From: Micromonospora sp. C31
GTDB taxonomy: Bacteria; Actinomycetota; Actinomycetes; Mycobacteriales; Micromonosporaceae
Direction: 5' to 3'
Length of the DNA: 64,000 nt
Assembly: GCF_018070575.1 (NCBI RefSeq)
Contig: NZ_JAGPXN010000026.1
Coordinates: 1 to 64,000 of the forward strand
Positions 41,782 through 50,664 of the stretch are shown piece after piece. The position numbers were made by a program, and so were the translations under genes. Each line of letters begins with the position of its first letter. The stretch's first letter is position 1. Below the pieces are notes generated by a model that saw nothing but the letters and a program-made list of their open reading frames with translations, searched no databases and was not told the origin of the DNA.

Positions 41782-42786
41782 GTGTTCCGGTTCATCGTCA
41801 GACGCCTGCTCCAGCTGATACCCACGCTGTTCGGGCTCTCCCTCCTGCTCTTCATCTGGCTCCGCCGACTGCCCGGCGGTCCCGAGACCGCCATCCTCGG
41901 TGAGCGCGGGACGCCCGAGATGCGCGCCGCCATCCGGCGCAACATGGGCCTCGACGAGCCGATCCTGGTGCAGTACGGCCGGTTCGTGCGGCGGCTGATC
42001 CGCCTGGACCTGGGCACGTCGACCTCCACCAAGCGGACCGTCGTCACCGAGTTCGTCGAACGCTTCCCCGGCACGGTGGAGCTGTCTATTTCGGCGATGC
42101 TGATCGCGATCGGCCTCGGCATCCCGCTGGGCTACCTGGCGGCCCGGCGCCGCGGCCGGATGCTGGACCACCTCTCGGTCGGCGGCTCGCTGATCGGCAT
42201 CTGCATCCCGGTCTTCTTCCTCGCGTACGTGCTCAAGGCGATCTTCGCCGAGAACCTCGGCTGGTTCCCGGCGAGCGGCCGGCAGGACCCGACGCTCGGG
42301 GCGACGCGAATCACCAACTTCTTCGTCCTCGACGGGATCATGACCCGCGAGTGGGACGCCGCCGCCGACGCGCTCTGGCACCTCGTGCTGCCGGCCGTCG
42401 CGCTGGCCAGCATCCCGCTGGCGATCATCGTCCGGATCACCCGGGCCAGCGTGCTCGAGGTGCTCAACGAGGACTTCGTCCGTACCGCCGAGGCGAAGGG
42501 ACTGACCGAGAGTACGGTCCGGCGCCGGCACGTGCTGCGCAACTCCATGCTGCCGGTGGTCACCTCGATCGGCCTGCTCACCGGCGGCCTGCTCTCCGGC
42601 GCGGTGCTGACCGAGACCGTCTTCGCCTTCAGCGGCATCGGAGCCTTCATCTACGAGGCGATCAGCCAGCGTGACTATCCGGTGCTGATGGGCTTCATCC
42701 TGATCATCGCGGTGGTGTACGTGTTGGTGAACCTCCTGGTCGACCTCTCCTACAGCCTGATCGACCCGAGGGTGAGGGTCCGATGA
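41782..42786 (+). CDS. peptide ABC transporter permease (DppB-like)
   Basis: 334 residues with six membrane segments. The N-terminus MFRFIVRRLLQLIPTLFGLS and the early motif NMGLDEPILVQYGRF are typical of DppB/OppB permeases. The cytoplasmic EAA loop reads RTAEAKGLTESTVRRRHVLR. It forms the heteromeric channel with the next gene product. The start is GTG. The stop overlaps the next ATG (ATGA), which shows coupled translation. Confidence 0.94.
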   Translation: MFRFIVRRLLQLIPTLFGLSLLLFIWLRRLPGGPETAILGERGTPEMRAAIRRNMGLDEPILVQYGRFVRRLIRLDLGTSTSTKRTVVTEFVERFPGTVELSISAMLIAIGLGIPLGYLAARRRGRMLDHLSVGGSLIGICIPVFFLAYVLKAIFAENLGWFPASGRQDPTLGATRITNFFVLDGIMTREWDAAADALWHLVLPAVALASIPLAIIVRITRASVLEVLNEDFVRTAEAKGLTESTVRRRHVLRNSMLPVVTSIGLLTGGLLSGAVLTETVFAFSGIGAFIYEAISQRDYPVLMGFILIIAVVYVLVNLLVDLSYSLIDPRVRVR

Positions 42787-43739
42787 CGATCACCGGCGGC
42801 AAGAAGAAGGAAAAGATCGACCGGCTCTCCGAGCTGGCGGCCCGGGAGGACGAGCGCGGCGTCAGCCTCTGGAAGGAGGCGTTCCGCCGGCTGCGGCGCA
42901 ACCCGGCGGCGATCGTCGGCGCGGTGATCCTGAGCCTGTTCCTGCTGGTCGCTCTCCTGGGCCCGTTCTTCGTCCCGCACCCCCCGGACGCCCAGCTCTG
43001 GAAGGGCGAGATCCGCCTCGGCGACTTCCCCGGCTTCCGGAGCGAGAACTGGTTCGGCGTCGACCACATCGGACGCGACGAGTTCAGCCGCATGATCGTC
43101 GGGGCCCGGCAGACCCTGCTGGTCGGCGTGGTCTCCACCCTGATCGGCCTCGCCGTCGGCTCGCTGATCGGCGGGGTCGCCGGTGCCGCCGCCGGCCTCG
43201 GCGGCCGGTGGGGACGGGCGGTCGACAACGTGCTGATGCGGTTCGTCGACATGCTGCTGGCCATGCCGAGCCTGCTGCTGGCGATCAGCATCGCCGCCCT
43301 GCTCGGCGCCGGGCTGACCACGGTCATGATCGCCGTCGGCGTGGTGTCGGTGCCGGTCTTCGCCCGGCTGCTGCGCGGCTCGATGATCTCCCAGGCGAAC
43401 AGCGACTACGTCCTGGCGGCCGTCTCGCTGGGCGTCAAGAAGCCGAAGATCGCGCTGACCCACGTGGTGCCGAACTCGCTGGCCCCGGTCATCGTGCAGG
43501 CCACCCTCACCCTGGCCACCGCGATCATCGAGGCCGCGGCGCTCTCCTTCCTCGGCCTCGGCAACAACGACGCCTCCATCCCCGAGTGGGGTGTGATGCT
43601 CGCCGACGCGCAGCAGTACCTCGACTCCGCGCCCCGGCTGGCGATCCTGCCCGCGCTCGCCATCATCGTCACCGCGCTGGGCTTCACCCTGCTCGGCGAG
43701 GCGATGCGCGAGGCACTCGACCCGAAGCTGCGGAAGTAG
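42783..43739 (+). CDS. peptide ABC transporter permease (DppC-like)
   Basis: 318 residues. The N-terminal cytoplasmic tail (SLWKEAFRRLRRNPAAIVGA) leads into six membrane segments. ENWFGVDHIGRDEFSRMIVG is the DppC signature, and the EAA loop is VLAAVSLGVKKPKIALTHVV. It pairs with the DppB-like permease upstream and overlaps it by 4 bases. It is followed by a 63-base spacer that looks like a dispersed repeat before the ATPase gene. Confidence 0.94.
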   Translation: MTITGGKKKEKIDRLSELAAREDERGVSLWKEAFRRLRRNPAAIVGAVILSLFLLVALLGPFFVPHPPDAQLWKGEIRLGDFPGFRSENWFGVDHIGRDEFSRMIVGARQTLLVGVVSTLIGLAVGSLIGGVAGAAAGLGGRWGRAVDNVLMRFVDMLLAMPSLLLAISIAALLGAGLTTVMIAVGVVSVPVFARLLRGSMISQANSDYVLAAVSLGVKKPKIALTHVVPNSLAPVIVQATLTLATAIIEAAALSFLGLGNNDASIPEWGVMLADAQQYLDSAPRLAILPALAIIVTALGFTLLGEAMREALDPKLRK

Positions 43740-43740
43740 G

Positions 43741-43792
43741 ACCGGTGAGCGCGAGGAGTGAGCTTGCGAGCCCCGCAGTCGCGAACGAAAGG
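43741..43792 (+). repeat. repeat-like spacer between permease and ATPase genes
   Basis: The sequence GTGAGCGCGAGGAGTGAGCT then TGCGAGCCCCGCAGTCGCGA has no role as a gene. It starts with GTG and stays open in frame (VSARSELASPAVANER), without a matching family. From memory, closely similar stretches recur between genes in Micromonospora genomes; this was not checked. Confidence 0.4.
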
Positions 43793-43802
43793 CGGGCCCG
43801 AC

Positions 43803-44903
43803 ATGGCTCTGCTTGATGTCGAAGATCTCTCCGTCACCTTCGCCCGGCGCGGTCAGCGCACCGTGCACGCCGTCGACGGGGTCTCCTTCTCCGTCGACGC
43901 GGGCGAGGTGGTCGGCCTGGTCGGCGAGTCCGGCTGCGGCAAGAGCGTCACCTCGCTGGCGATCATGGGTCTGCTGCCCAAGCAGCCGGGCCTGCGCGTC
44001 GGCGGCAAGGCCGTCTTCGACGGCACGGACCTGCTCCAGCTCGACGACCGGTCCCGGCGGGACATCCGTGGCCGGGACGTCGCGATGATCTTCCAGGACC
44101 CGCTGTCGTCCCTGAACCCGGTGATCCCGATCGGGTTGCAGGTCACCGAGGTGCTCACGCGGCACCGGGGGATGAAGGGCGCGGCGGCCGAGAAGGAGGC
44201 GGCGGAGCTGCTCGACCGGGTCGGCATCCCCGACCCGAAGCGGCGGCTCAAGGAGTACCCGCACCAGCTCTCCGGCGGCATGCGGCAGCGCGCCCTGATC
44301 GCGATGGCGGTGGCCTGCCAGCCTCGGCTGCTGATCGCCGACGAGCCCACCACGGCACTGGACGTCACCATCCAGGCGCAGATCCTGGAGCTGCTCAAGG
44401 AGCTGGTCCGGGACTCCGGCACCGCCCTGGTGATGATCACGCACGACCTGGGCGTGGTCGCCGGCATGTGCGACACCGTCAACGTGCTGTACGGCGGCCG
44501 GGTGGTGGAGACGGCCCGCCGTCGCCCGCTGTTCCGCGAGCCCCGGCATCCGTACACCGTGGGGCTGCTCGCTTCGGTGCCGCGCCTGGACGCCGGGCGC
44601 GGCGAGCGGTTGAACCCGATTCCCGGCTCGGTCCGCGACCTGCTGCCCTGGGCGGACGGCTGCGCCTTCGCGCCGCGCTGCGCGCGGCGGGTCGACGAGT
44701 GCGTGGGGGAGCCGCCCGCGCTGGTGCTCGCCCACGACGGGCGCAGCTACCGTTGCGTCAACCCGGCGCCGCTGCCCGGCACCCTGCCCCCGCCGGCCGC
44801 TGCCGGCGCCGCCCCGGCGGCCGAGGCGCCGGCCGGCACCGCCAAGGCGGCGGAGGCGACCGCGGGCCCGGTGCCCGCACCGCGCGAGGAGGAGAAGCCG
44901 TGA
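43803..44903 (+). CDS. peptide ABC transporter ATPase (DppD-like)
   Basis: 366 residues. Walker A is GESGCGKS, the ABC signature is LSGGMRQR, Walker B is LLIADEPT, and the H-loop is MITHDLGVVAGMCD. The C-terminal oligopeptide-ATPase region has the cysteine-rich GCAFAPRCARRVDEC that may hold a metal cluster. The last 45 residues are Ala/Pro-rich and look unstructured. It pairs with the next ATPase to power import. Its stop overlaps the next start (GTGA). The ribosome binding site is weak. Confidence 0.94.
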   Translation: MALLDVEDLSVTFARRGQRTVHAVDGVSFSVDAGEVVGLVGESGCGKSVTSLAIMGLLPKQPGLRVGGKAVFDGTDLLQLDDRSRRDIRGRDVAMIFQDPLSSLNPVIPIGLQVTEVLTRHRGMKGAAAEKEAAELLDRVGIPDPKRRLKEYPHQLSGGMRQRALIAMAVACQPRLLIADEPTTALDVTIQAQILELLKELVRDSGTALVMITHDLGVVAGMCDTVNVLYGGRVVETARRRPLFREPRHPYTVGLLASVPRLDAGRGERLNPIPGSVRDLLPWADGCAFAPRCARRVDECVGEPPALVLAHDGRSYRCVNPAPLPGTLPPPAAAGAAPAAEAPAGTAKAAEATAGPVPAPREEEKP

Positions 44904-46003
44904 CCGAGAGCGAGTTCCTCGTCGAGGTCCGCGACCTCAAGGTGCACTTCCCGATCCGGCGGGGGGTGATCTTCGACCGTACGGTCGGCCACGTGAAGGC
45001 CGTCGACGGCGTCGACCTGAGCATCCCGCGGGGCAAGACGTACGGCCTGGTCGGCGAGTCCGGTTGCGGCAAGTCGACGTTGGGCCGGGCGCTGCTCCAG
45101 CTCAACCCGCCCACCGGCGGCGAGGTCAGGTTCGACGGTGTCGAGCTGACGACGCTGCCGGCGGGCAAGCTGCGGTCGATGCGCCGCCGGATGCAGATGA
45201 TCTTCCAGGACCCGATGTCGAGCCTGGACCCCCGGCAGAACGTCGAGTCGATCCTCACCGAGGGCCTACAGGCCCACGGCATCGGCGGCGACCGGGACGA
45301 GCGGCGGCGGATCATCGGCGAGACGCTGGACGCGGTGGGCCTGCCCCGCTGGGCGCTCTCCCGCTACCCGCACGAGTTCTCGGGCGGCCAGCGGCAGCGC
45401 ATCGGCATCGCCCGGGCGCTGGTGCTCGGGCCCGAGCTGATCGTCGCCGACGAGCCGGTCTCCGCGCTCGACGTGTCGATCCAGGCCCAGGTGGTGAACC
45501 TCCTGGACGAACTCCAGGACAGCCTCGGCCTGACCTACCTGGTGATCGCGCACGACCTCGCGGTGGTGCGGCACATCTCCGACATCGTCGGCGTGATGTA
45601 CCTGGGCGCGCTGGTCGAGGAGGCGCCGAGCGACCGGCTCTACACCGAGCCGATCCACCCGTACACGCGGGCGCTGATGTCGGCGGTGCCGGTGCCGGAC
45701 CCGGACGTGGAGGACCGCCGGGAGCGCATCCTGCTCGCCGGCGACCTGCCCTCGCCGGCCAACCCACCGACGGGCTGCCGGTTCCACACCCGTTGCCCGT
45801 GGGCGCAACCGACCCGCTGCGCCGACGAGCGGCCGGCGCTGCGGCAGATCGGCGGCAGCCGGGTCGCCTGCCACTTCGCCGAGCGAATCGCCAGCGGGGA
45901 GCTACGCCCGCACAAGGTCGGCGTGCAGCTCACCCGGCCTCTCGGCGAGGGCGAGGAGCCGCACACCGTCTCCGCCCCCACCGAGCCCGGCTCGTACGTC
46001 TGA
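44900..46003 (+). CDS. peptide ABC transporter ATPase (DppF-like)
   Basis: 367 residues. Walker A is GESGCGKSTLGRALL, the signature is FSGGQRQRIGIARAL, Walker B is LIVADEPVSALDVS, and the H-loop is LVIAHDLAVVRHIS. The C-terminal domain has GCRFHTRCPWAQPTRCAD. The N-terminus LKVHFPIRRGVIFDRTVGHV is characteristic of the DppF/OppF partner. It starts with GTG and overlaps the DppD-like gene by 4 bases. It ends the operon; a hairpin follows within 10 bases. Confidence 0.94.
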   Translation: MTESEFLVEVRDLKVHFPIRRGVIFDRTVGHVKAVDGVDLSIPRGKTYGLVGESGCGKSTLGRALLQLNPPTGGEVRFDGVELTTLPAGKLRSMRRRMQMIFQDPMSSLDPRQNVESILTEGLQAHGIGGDRDERRRIIGETLDAVGLPRWALSRYPHEFSGGQRQRIGIARALVLGPELIVADEPVSALDVSIQAQVVNLLDELQDSLGLTYLVIAHDLAVVRHISDIVGVMYLGALVEEAPSDRLYTEPIHPYTRALMSAVPVPDPDVEDRRERILLAGDLPSPANPPTGCRFHTRCPWAQPTRCADERPALRQIGGSRVACHFAERIASGELRPHKVGVQLTRPLGEGEEPHTVSAPTEPGSYV

Positions 46004-46012
46004 CCGGTGTCG

Positions 46013-46044
46013 CGGACGCGGCCCTCGACCGGGGGCCGCGTCCG
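46013..46044. terminator. terminator at the end of the peptide transporter operon
   Basis: A 12-bp perfect stem (CGGACGCGGCCC/GGGCCGCGTCCG) with an 8-base loop lies between converging genes and can act in both directions. Confidence 0.7.
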
Positions 46045-46057
46045 GGCGGTCGGTGGG

Positions 46058-46513
46058 TCAGCCCTCGGGGCGGTGCAGCAGCGCCACCGCGATGCCGTGC
46101 ACCGCGTCCAGCCCGGCCGGGTCGGCCAGCGCGACCCTGCCGCCGGTGACCGTGTACCACTCGTCGGCGTCCTTGTACTGCACCGTCAGCGTCACCTGAC
46201 CGTCGGCGTACCCCGTGCGCAGGGTCAGCTCGCCGGTGACCACGCCGACCTCGTCGGTCATCACCCCGCCCGGGCCGGGCACGACGTCGGCCGTACGCTC
46301 CCGCGCGGTGGTCGACGTGCCCTCGGCGTCGGCGGCCATGCCGGCCCCCGGCACCCCGGTGGTCGTGCCGGCCGCGCCGTCCGCCGTCATGCCGGCCGTG
46401 GCCGCACCGGCCGGGGCGCTGCCGGTGGCCGCCGCCGCGTCCTCCCCGGTGGCGTCCGGCCTCTGCCCCGGGGAGGGGGTCGCCCCGGCTCCGGTCACGG
46501 CTTGCTCGCCCAT
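46058..46513 (-). CDS. protein of unknown function, Ala/Gly-rich N-terminus
   Basis: 151 residues. Residues 1-85 are a low-complexity Ala/Gly/Thr stretch (GMTADGAAGTTTGVPGAGMA). The C-terminal 65 residues form a compact domain (GVVTGELTLRTGYADGQVTL, TVQYKDADEWYTVTGGRVAL). No signal peptide and no known family were found. GGGAGG precedes the ATG. The gene overlaps the end of the HNH-type lipoprotein gene by 19 bases and is likely translated with it. Confidence 0.7.
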   Translation of the reverse strand: MGEQAVTGAGATPSPGQRPDATGEDAAAATGSAPAGAATAGMTADGAAGTTTGVPGAGMAADAEGTSTTARERTADVVPGPGGVMTDEVGVVTGELTLRTGYADGQVTLTVQYKDADEWYTVTGGRVALADPAGLDAVHGIAVALLHRPEG

Positions 46514-47160
46514 GTGCAGCCTCCCAGCATGTCGGTCAGGGCGGCCTTCTCGGCACTGGTCACCGTGAGCCGCCAGTGGTGCTTGACCGTCACCCAGTCC
46601 TCGGCGTACTGGCACCAGAACGACCGGTTCGCCGGCTTCCACTGGGACGGGTCCTGGTCACCCTTTGCCCGGTTGGAGGACGCGGAAACCGCGATGAGCT
46701 GCGGCCGGTCCAGGTCGTTGGCGAACTCGCCCCGCTTCGTGTCGTCCCACTCGTCGGCACCCGAGCGCCACGCGTTCGCCAGCGGCACCATGTGGTCGAC
46801 GTCCACGTCGGACGGGTCGGTGAAGGCGCGGCCGTCGTACACGCTCTCCCAGCGGCCGTCGACCACGTTGCAACCGGAGAGCTTGATGTCCTCCCCGTCG
46901 CGTTTCAGCACGCTGTCGCGTACGTCGCAGTTCTTGCCGGTGTCCCGCCAGTGCGGGAAGCGGCTGCGGCTGTAGCCCTTCATCGACCCGGCGGAGGCCA
47001 CGGTGAGCTGGGCCAGCTTCTGCGCGGCGTTGCCGCCGCCCCCACCGCTGCTCGGCGCGACGTCCGGGTCCTCGACGGCGACACAACCGGCCGCGCCGAG
47101 CGCCAGCGCCGCCGCGAGCGCGGCCGTCACCGCGGCGCGCGGTCCTGATCTGGTACGCAC
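46495..47160 (-). CDS. HNH endonuclease family lipoprotein (DUF1524/GmrSD C-terminal type)
   Basis: 221 residues. A signal peptide with lipobox LGAAGC (cysteine near residue 26) indicates export and lipid anchoring. The nuclease-like domain carries DVDHMVPLANAWRSGADEWD, the DH metal-binding pair, then RPQLIAVSASSNRAKGDQDP and WCQYAEDWVTVKHHW. Secreted HNH proteins of this family are common in actinobacteria and may degrade extracellular DNA. The GTG at 47160 has GGAGAGG about 8 bases upstream. It overlaps the following gene. Confidence 0.9.
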   Translation of the reverse strand: MRTRSGPRAAVTAALAAALALGAAGCVAVEDPDVAPSSGGGGGNAAQKLAQLTVASAGSMKGYSRSRFPHWRDTGKNCDVRDSVLKRDGEDIKLSGCNVVDGRWESVYDGRAFTDPSDVDVDHMVPLANAWRSGADEWDDTKRGEFANDLDRPQLIAVSASSNRAKGDQDPSQWKPANRSFWCQYAEDWVTVKHHWRLTVTSAEKAALTDMLGGCTWASKP

Positions 47161-47268
47161 AGACGACACCTCTCCAGCTTGCGGGCTTCCGGCGATCCCG
47201 CACAGTACCCGGGACGGGTTTCGGCGATTCGTGGCGTCTGGCATATCGCGCGGGGCAGATTGGACGCC

Positions 47269-48702
47269 ATGGCCGAAACCACGCCCGCGCTCCGGCTCGG
47301 CACCGCTCGCGGGCGGGGCACCCTGCTCGCCGCCGTCCTCGCCTCCGGCATGGTCTTCCTGGACACCACCGTGGTCAACGTGGCATTGCCCCGCCTCGGT
47401 GCGGACCTCGACGCCACCGTCGCGGGTCTCCAGTGGACGATCAACGGCTACCTGCTGACGCTCGCCGCCTTCGTCCTGCTCGGCGGCGCGCTCGGGGACC
47501 AGTTCGGGCGGCGGCGGGTCTTCCTGCTCGGAGTGCTCTGGTTCACCCTCGCGTCGCTGCTCTGCGGCCTGGCCCAGGGCACCGGGTGGCTGATCGCGGC
47601 CCGGTTCCTCCAGGGCGCCGGGGGCGCGCTGCTGACCCCCGGCTCGCTGTCGGTGCTCCAGGCCAGCTTCCACCCGGACGACCGGGGCCGCGCCATCGGC
47701 GCGTGGTCGGGGCTGTCCGGCGTCTCCACCGCCCTCGGCCCGTTCCTCGGCGGCTGGCTGATCGACGCGCTCTCCTGGCGGTGGATCTTCTTCCTCAACC
47801 TGCCGCTGGCGGTGCTCGTGCTGCTGGCGGCGTTGCGCTGGGTGCCGGAGAGCCGGGACGAGGCCGCGTCCCGCACCGGGGAGGCGGGGCGTGGTCGCCG
47901 CCGGTTCGACGTGGCCGGCGCCCTGCTGGGCGCGCTCGCCCTGGCCGGCGTCACGTACGCGCTGATCGACGCACCCGTGCGGGGCTTCGACTCGGTGCCG
48001 GTGCTCGTCGCCGCGCTGGTGGGCGTGGCCGGCGCGGCGGCCTTCGTGCTGGTCGAGCGGCGCCGGGGGGACGCCGCGATGCTGCCCACCGGCCTGTTCG
48101 GCAGCCGGCTCTTCTCCGTGCTGAACGTCTTCACCGTGCTCGTCTACGCGGCGCTCGGCGGCTTCACCTTCTTCCTCGCCGTCTACCTGCAGAACGTGGT
48201 CGGCTGGTCGGCGCTGCTCACCGGCGTCGCGCTGCTGCCGATGACGGTGCTGCTGCTGGTCGGCTCGCCCCGGGCCGGCGCGCTGTCGGCGCGGATCGGG
48301 CCGCGGCTGCCGTTGACCGTCGGGCCGGTGGTCGCCGCCGCCGGGCTGGTGCTGCTGCGTGGCGTCGACCCCGACGCGTCGTACTGGCGGGACGTGCTGC
48401 CCGGCGTGACGCTCTTCGGCATCGGGCTGACGCTGGTGGTGGCGCCACTGACCGCCTCCGTGCTGGCCGCGGTCGACAGCCGGTTCGCCGGCGTGGCGAG
48501 CGGCTTCAACAACGCCGCGTCCCGGGCGGGCGGCCTGCTGGCGGTGGCCGCGTTGCCGCTGCTGGTCGGGCTCTCCGGCTCCGGCTACGCGCAGCCGGCC
48601 GCGCTCACCGACGCGTACCGGGGCGCCATGCTCTGGTGCGCGGGCCTGCTGCTGGCCGGGGCGGCGATGGCCGCCCTGCTCATCCACCGCCCAAGACGTT
48701 AG
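47269..48702 (+). CDS. MFS transporter, DHA2 family
   Basis: 477 residues with about 14 membrane segments. DTTVVNVALPRLGADLDATV, LQWTINGYLLTLAAFVLLGG, GDQFGRRRVFLLGV and GPFLGGWLIDALSWRWIFFL are classical DHA2 drug:proton antiporter motifs (A, B and C regions). Substrates could be drugs or secondary metabolites. It is divergent from the HNH lipoprotein. The ATG is weakly supported; the start could be a few codons upstream. Its TAG stop lies at the edge of a palindromic repeat. Confidence 0.9.
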   Translation: MAETTPALRLGTARGRGTLLAAVLASGMVFLDTTVVNVALPRLGADLDATVAGLQWTINGYLLTLAAFVLLGGALGDQFGRRRVFLLGVLWFTLASLLCGLAQGTGWLIAARFLQGAGGALLTPGSLSVLQASFHPDDRGRAIGAWSGLSGVSTALGPFLGGWLIDALSWRWIFFLNLPLAVLVLLAALRWVPESRDEAASRTGEAGRGRRRFDVAGALLGALALAGVTYALIDAPVRGFDSVPVLVAALVGVAGAAAFVLVERRRGDAAMLPTGLFGSRLFSVLNVFTVLVYAALGGFTFFLAVYLQNVVGWSALLTGVALLPMTVLLLVGSPRAGALSARIGPRLPLTVGPVVAAAGLVLLRGVDPDASYWRDVLPGVTLFGIGLTLVVAPLTASVLAAVDSRFAGVASGFNNAASRAGGLLAVAALPLLVGLSGSGYAQPAALTDAYRGAMLWCAGLLLAGAAMAALLIHRPRR

Positions 48703-48748
48703 GAAGGGCCCCCTGCTATGCACCATGCGTTAACAAGGGGCCCTTCCT
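48701..48748. repeat. palindromic repeat and shared terminator
   Basis: AGGAAGGGCCCC (48701-48712) and GGGGCCCTTCCT (48737-48748) form a perfect 12-bp stem with a 24-base loop (GCTATGCACCATGCGTTAAC region). It lies between the converging MFS and leuA genes and includes part of the MFS stop codon. The AT-containing loop and the strict arms suggest a dispersed intergenic repeat. Confidence 0.65.
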
Positions 48749-48754
48749 TGCACG

Positions 48755-50506
48755 TCAGGCGCGGGCGCGGTTGACGGCGCTCGTCACGGCCTTCACGGAG
48801 GCGGTGACGATGTTCGCGTCGGTGCCGACGCCCCAGACCGTACGACCGTCGACCTCGCACTCCACGTAGGCGGCGGCCTGCGCGTCCCCGCCCGAGGAGA
48901 GCGCGTGCTCGTGGTAGTCGAGTACCCGTACCGCCACGCCCACCGACTGGAGCGCGTTGACGTACGCGTCGATGGGGCCGTTGCCGACGGCGGTCAGCGA
49001 GCGGGATCCGCCGCCCAGGCCGACGCGGGCCTCGATCTCGACCTTGCCCTCGGCGGTGCCGATGGCGTAGCCGTCCAGGGCGAGCGCCGGGTCGACCTGG
49101 TGGTCGAGCAGGTAGTGCGTGGCGAAGATCTCCCACATGGTGCCCGGGTCGACCTCGCCGCCGTCGTGGTCGGTCACCTGCTGGACCACGCCGGAGAACT
49201 CGATCTGGAGCCGGCGCGGCAGGTCGAGCTGGTGCTCGCTCTTCATGATGTACGCGACGCCGCCCTTGCCGGACTGCGAGTTGACCCGGATGACCGCCTC
49301 GTAGGTGCGGCCCAGGTCCTTCGGGTCGATCGGCAGGTAGGGCACCGCCCAGGTGTGCTCGTCGATCGGCACCCCGGCCGCCGCCGCGTCCTTGGCGAGC
49401 GCGTCGAAGCCCTTCTTGATCGCGTCCTGGTGGGAGCCGGAGAAGGCGGTGTAGACGAGATCGCCCGCGTACGGGTGGCGCTCGTGCACCGGAAGCTGGT
49501 TGCAGTACTCGACGGCGCGTCGCACCTCGTCGATGTTCGAGAAGTCGATCATCGGGTCGACGCCCTGGGAGAAGAGGTTGAGTCCCAGCGTCACCAGGTC
49601 GACGTTGCCGGTGCGCTCGCCGTTGCCGAACAGGCAGCCCTCGACCCGGTCCGCGCCGGCCAGCAGGCCCAGCTCGGCGGCGGCCACCCCGGTGCCCCGG
49701 TCGTTGTGCGGGTGCAGGCTCAGCACCAGGCTGCCCCGTCGGGGCAGGTGCCGGTGCATCCACTCGATCGAGTCGGCGTAGACGTTCGGCATGGCCATCT
49801 CGATGGTGGCCGGCAGGTTGACGATCAGCTTGCGGTCCGGGGTCGGGTCGACCACCTCGATGACCTTGGCGCAGACCTCCAGCGCGTACTCCAGCTCCGT
49901 GCCCGTGTAGGACTCGGGCGAGTACTCGTAGTGGATGTCCGTGTCCGGGGTGTGGATCTCGGCGTACTTGCGGCAGAGCCGCGCGCCCTGGGTGGCGATG
50001 TCGGCGATGCCGTCGCGGTCCAGCCCGAAGACCACCCGACGCTGGAGCGTGGAGGTCGAGTTGTAGAAGTGCACGATCGCCCGCCGCGCGCCGCGCAGCG
50101 ACTCGAAGGTCCGGTCGATCAGGTGCTCCCGGCACTGGGTGAGCACCTGGATCGTGACGTCGGAGGGGATCAGGTCCTGCTCGATGAGCTGCCGCACGAA
50201 GTCGTAGTCCGTCTGGCTGGCCGAGGGGAAGCCGACCTCGATCTCCTTGTAGCCCATCTGCACGAGCAGCTGGAACATCCGGCGCTTGCGCTCCGGCGAC
50301 ATCGGGTCGATCAGCGCCTGGTTGCCGTCGCGCAGGTCCACCGCGCACCAGCGCGGCGCGGCCTCGACGTGCCGGGTCGGCCAGGTGCGGTCGGGCAGGT
50401 CGATCCGGAACTGCTGCCGGTAGGGCTGGTAGCGGTGGTACGGCATCCGGCTGGGGCGCTGCCGGGCGATCGGATCGGTGTCAGCGTCGGTGACGGGTTG
50501 AGCCAT
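48755..50506 (-). CDS. leuA: 2-isopropylmalate synthase
   Basis: 583 residues, the long LeuA2-type form of actinobacteria. It condenses acetyl-CoA with 2-oxoisovalerate as the first committed step of leucine synthesis. The catalytic barrel begins near APRWCAVDLRDGNQALIDPM and contains metal-binding SLHPHNDRGTGVAAAELGLL. The C-terminal LeuA dimer domain (about 440-583; TAVGNGPIDAYVNALQSVGV) gives leucine feedback. The ATG at 50506 starts MAQPVTDADTD. A leader peptide with three leucine codons in a row and a hairpin lie upstream, pointing to control by leucine supply. Confidence 0.96.
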   Translation of the reverse strand: MAQPVTDADTDPIARQRPSRMPYHRYQPYRQQFRIDLPDRTWPTRHVEAAPRWCAVDLRDGNQALIDPMSPERKRRMFQLLVQMGYKEIEVGFPSASQTDYDFVRQLIEQDLIPSDVTIQVLTQCREHLIDRTFESLRGARRAIVHFYNSTSTLQRRVVFGLDRDGIADIATQGARLCRKYAEIHTPDTDIHYEYSPESYTGTELEYALEVCAKVIEVVDPTPDRKLIVNLPATIEMAMPNVYADSIEWMHRHLPRRGSLVLSLHPHNDRGTGVAAAELGLLAGADRVEGCLFGNGERTGNVDLVTLGLNLFSQGVDPMIDFSNIDEVRRAVEYCNQLPVHERHPYAGDLVYTAFSGSHQDAIKKGFDALAKDAAAAGVPIDEHTWAVPYLPIDPKDLGRTYEAVIRVNSQSGKGGVAYIMKSEHQLDLPRRLQIEFSGVVQQVTDHDGGEVDPGTMWEIFATHYLLDHQVDPALALDGYAIGTAEGKVEIEARVGLGGGSRSLTAVGNGPIDAYVNALQSVGVAVRVLDYHEHALSSGGDAQAAAYVECEVDGRTVWGVGTDANIVTASVKAVTSAVNRARA

Positions 50507-50628
50507 GACGGAGTGCTCCCTGGAACATGTGGCGTCAGCAATCGGAAGGTGTCGGTCGGGTGCCGGGCGACGGTGCCCGGGCGGTTGCCGATGGGAAGTT
50601 CGGATGTGCTGGACGGCGCGGTTCGACT

Positions 50629-50664
50629 CCGCGACGAGGTGCCGGCCTTCAGGCCTCGTCGCGG
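50629..50664 (-). promoter_or_regulatory. leuA attenuator hairpin
   Basis: An 11-bp perfect stem (CCGCGACGAGG/CCTCGTCGCGG) has a 14-base loop that holds the stop codon of the leader peptide. A competing pairing CGCGG/CCGCG exists just downstream on the transcript. Ribosome position would decide which forms, as in ribosome-mediated attenuation. Confidence 0.7.
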
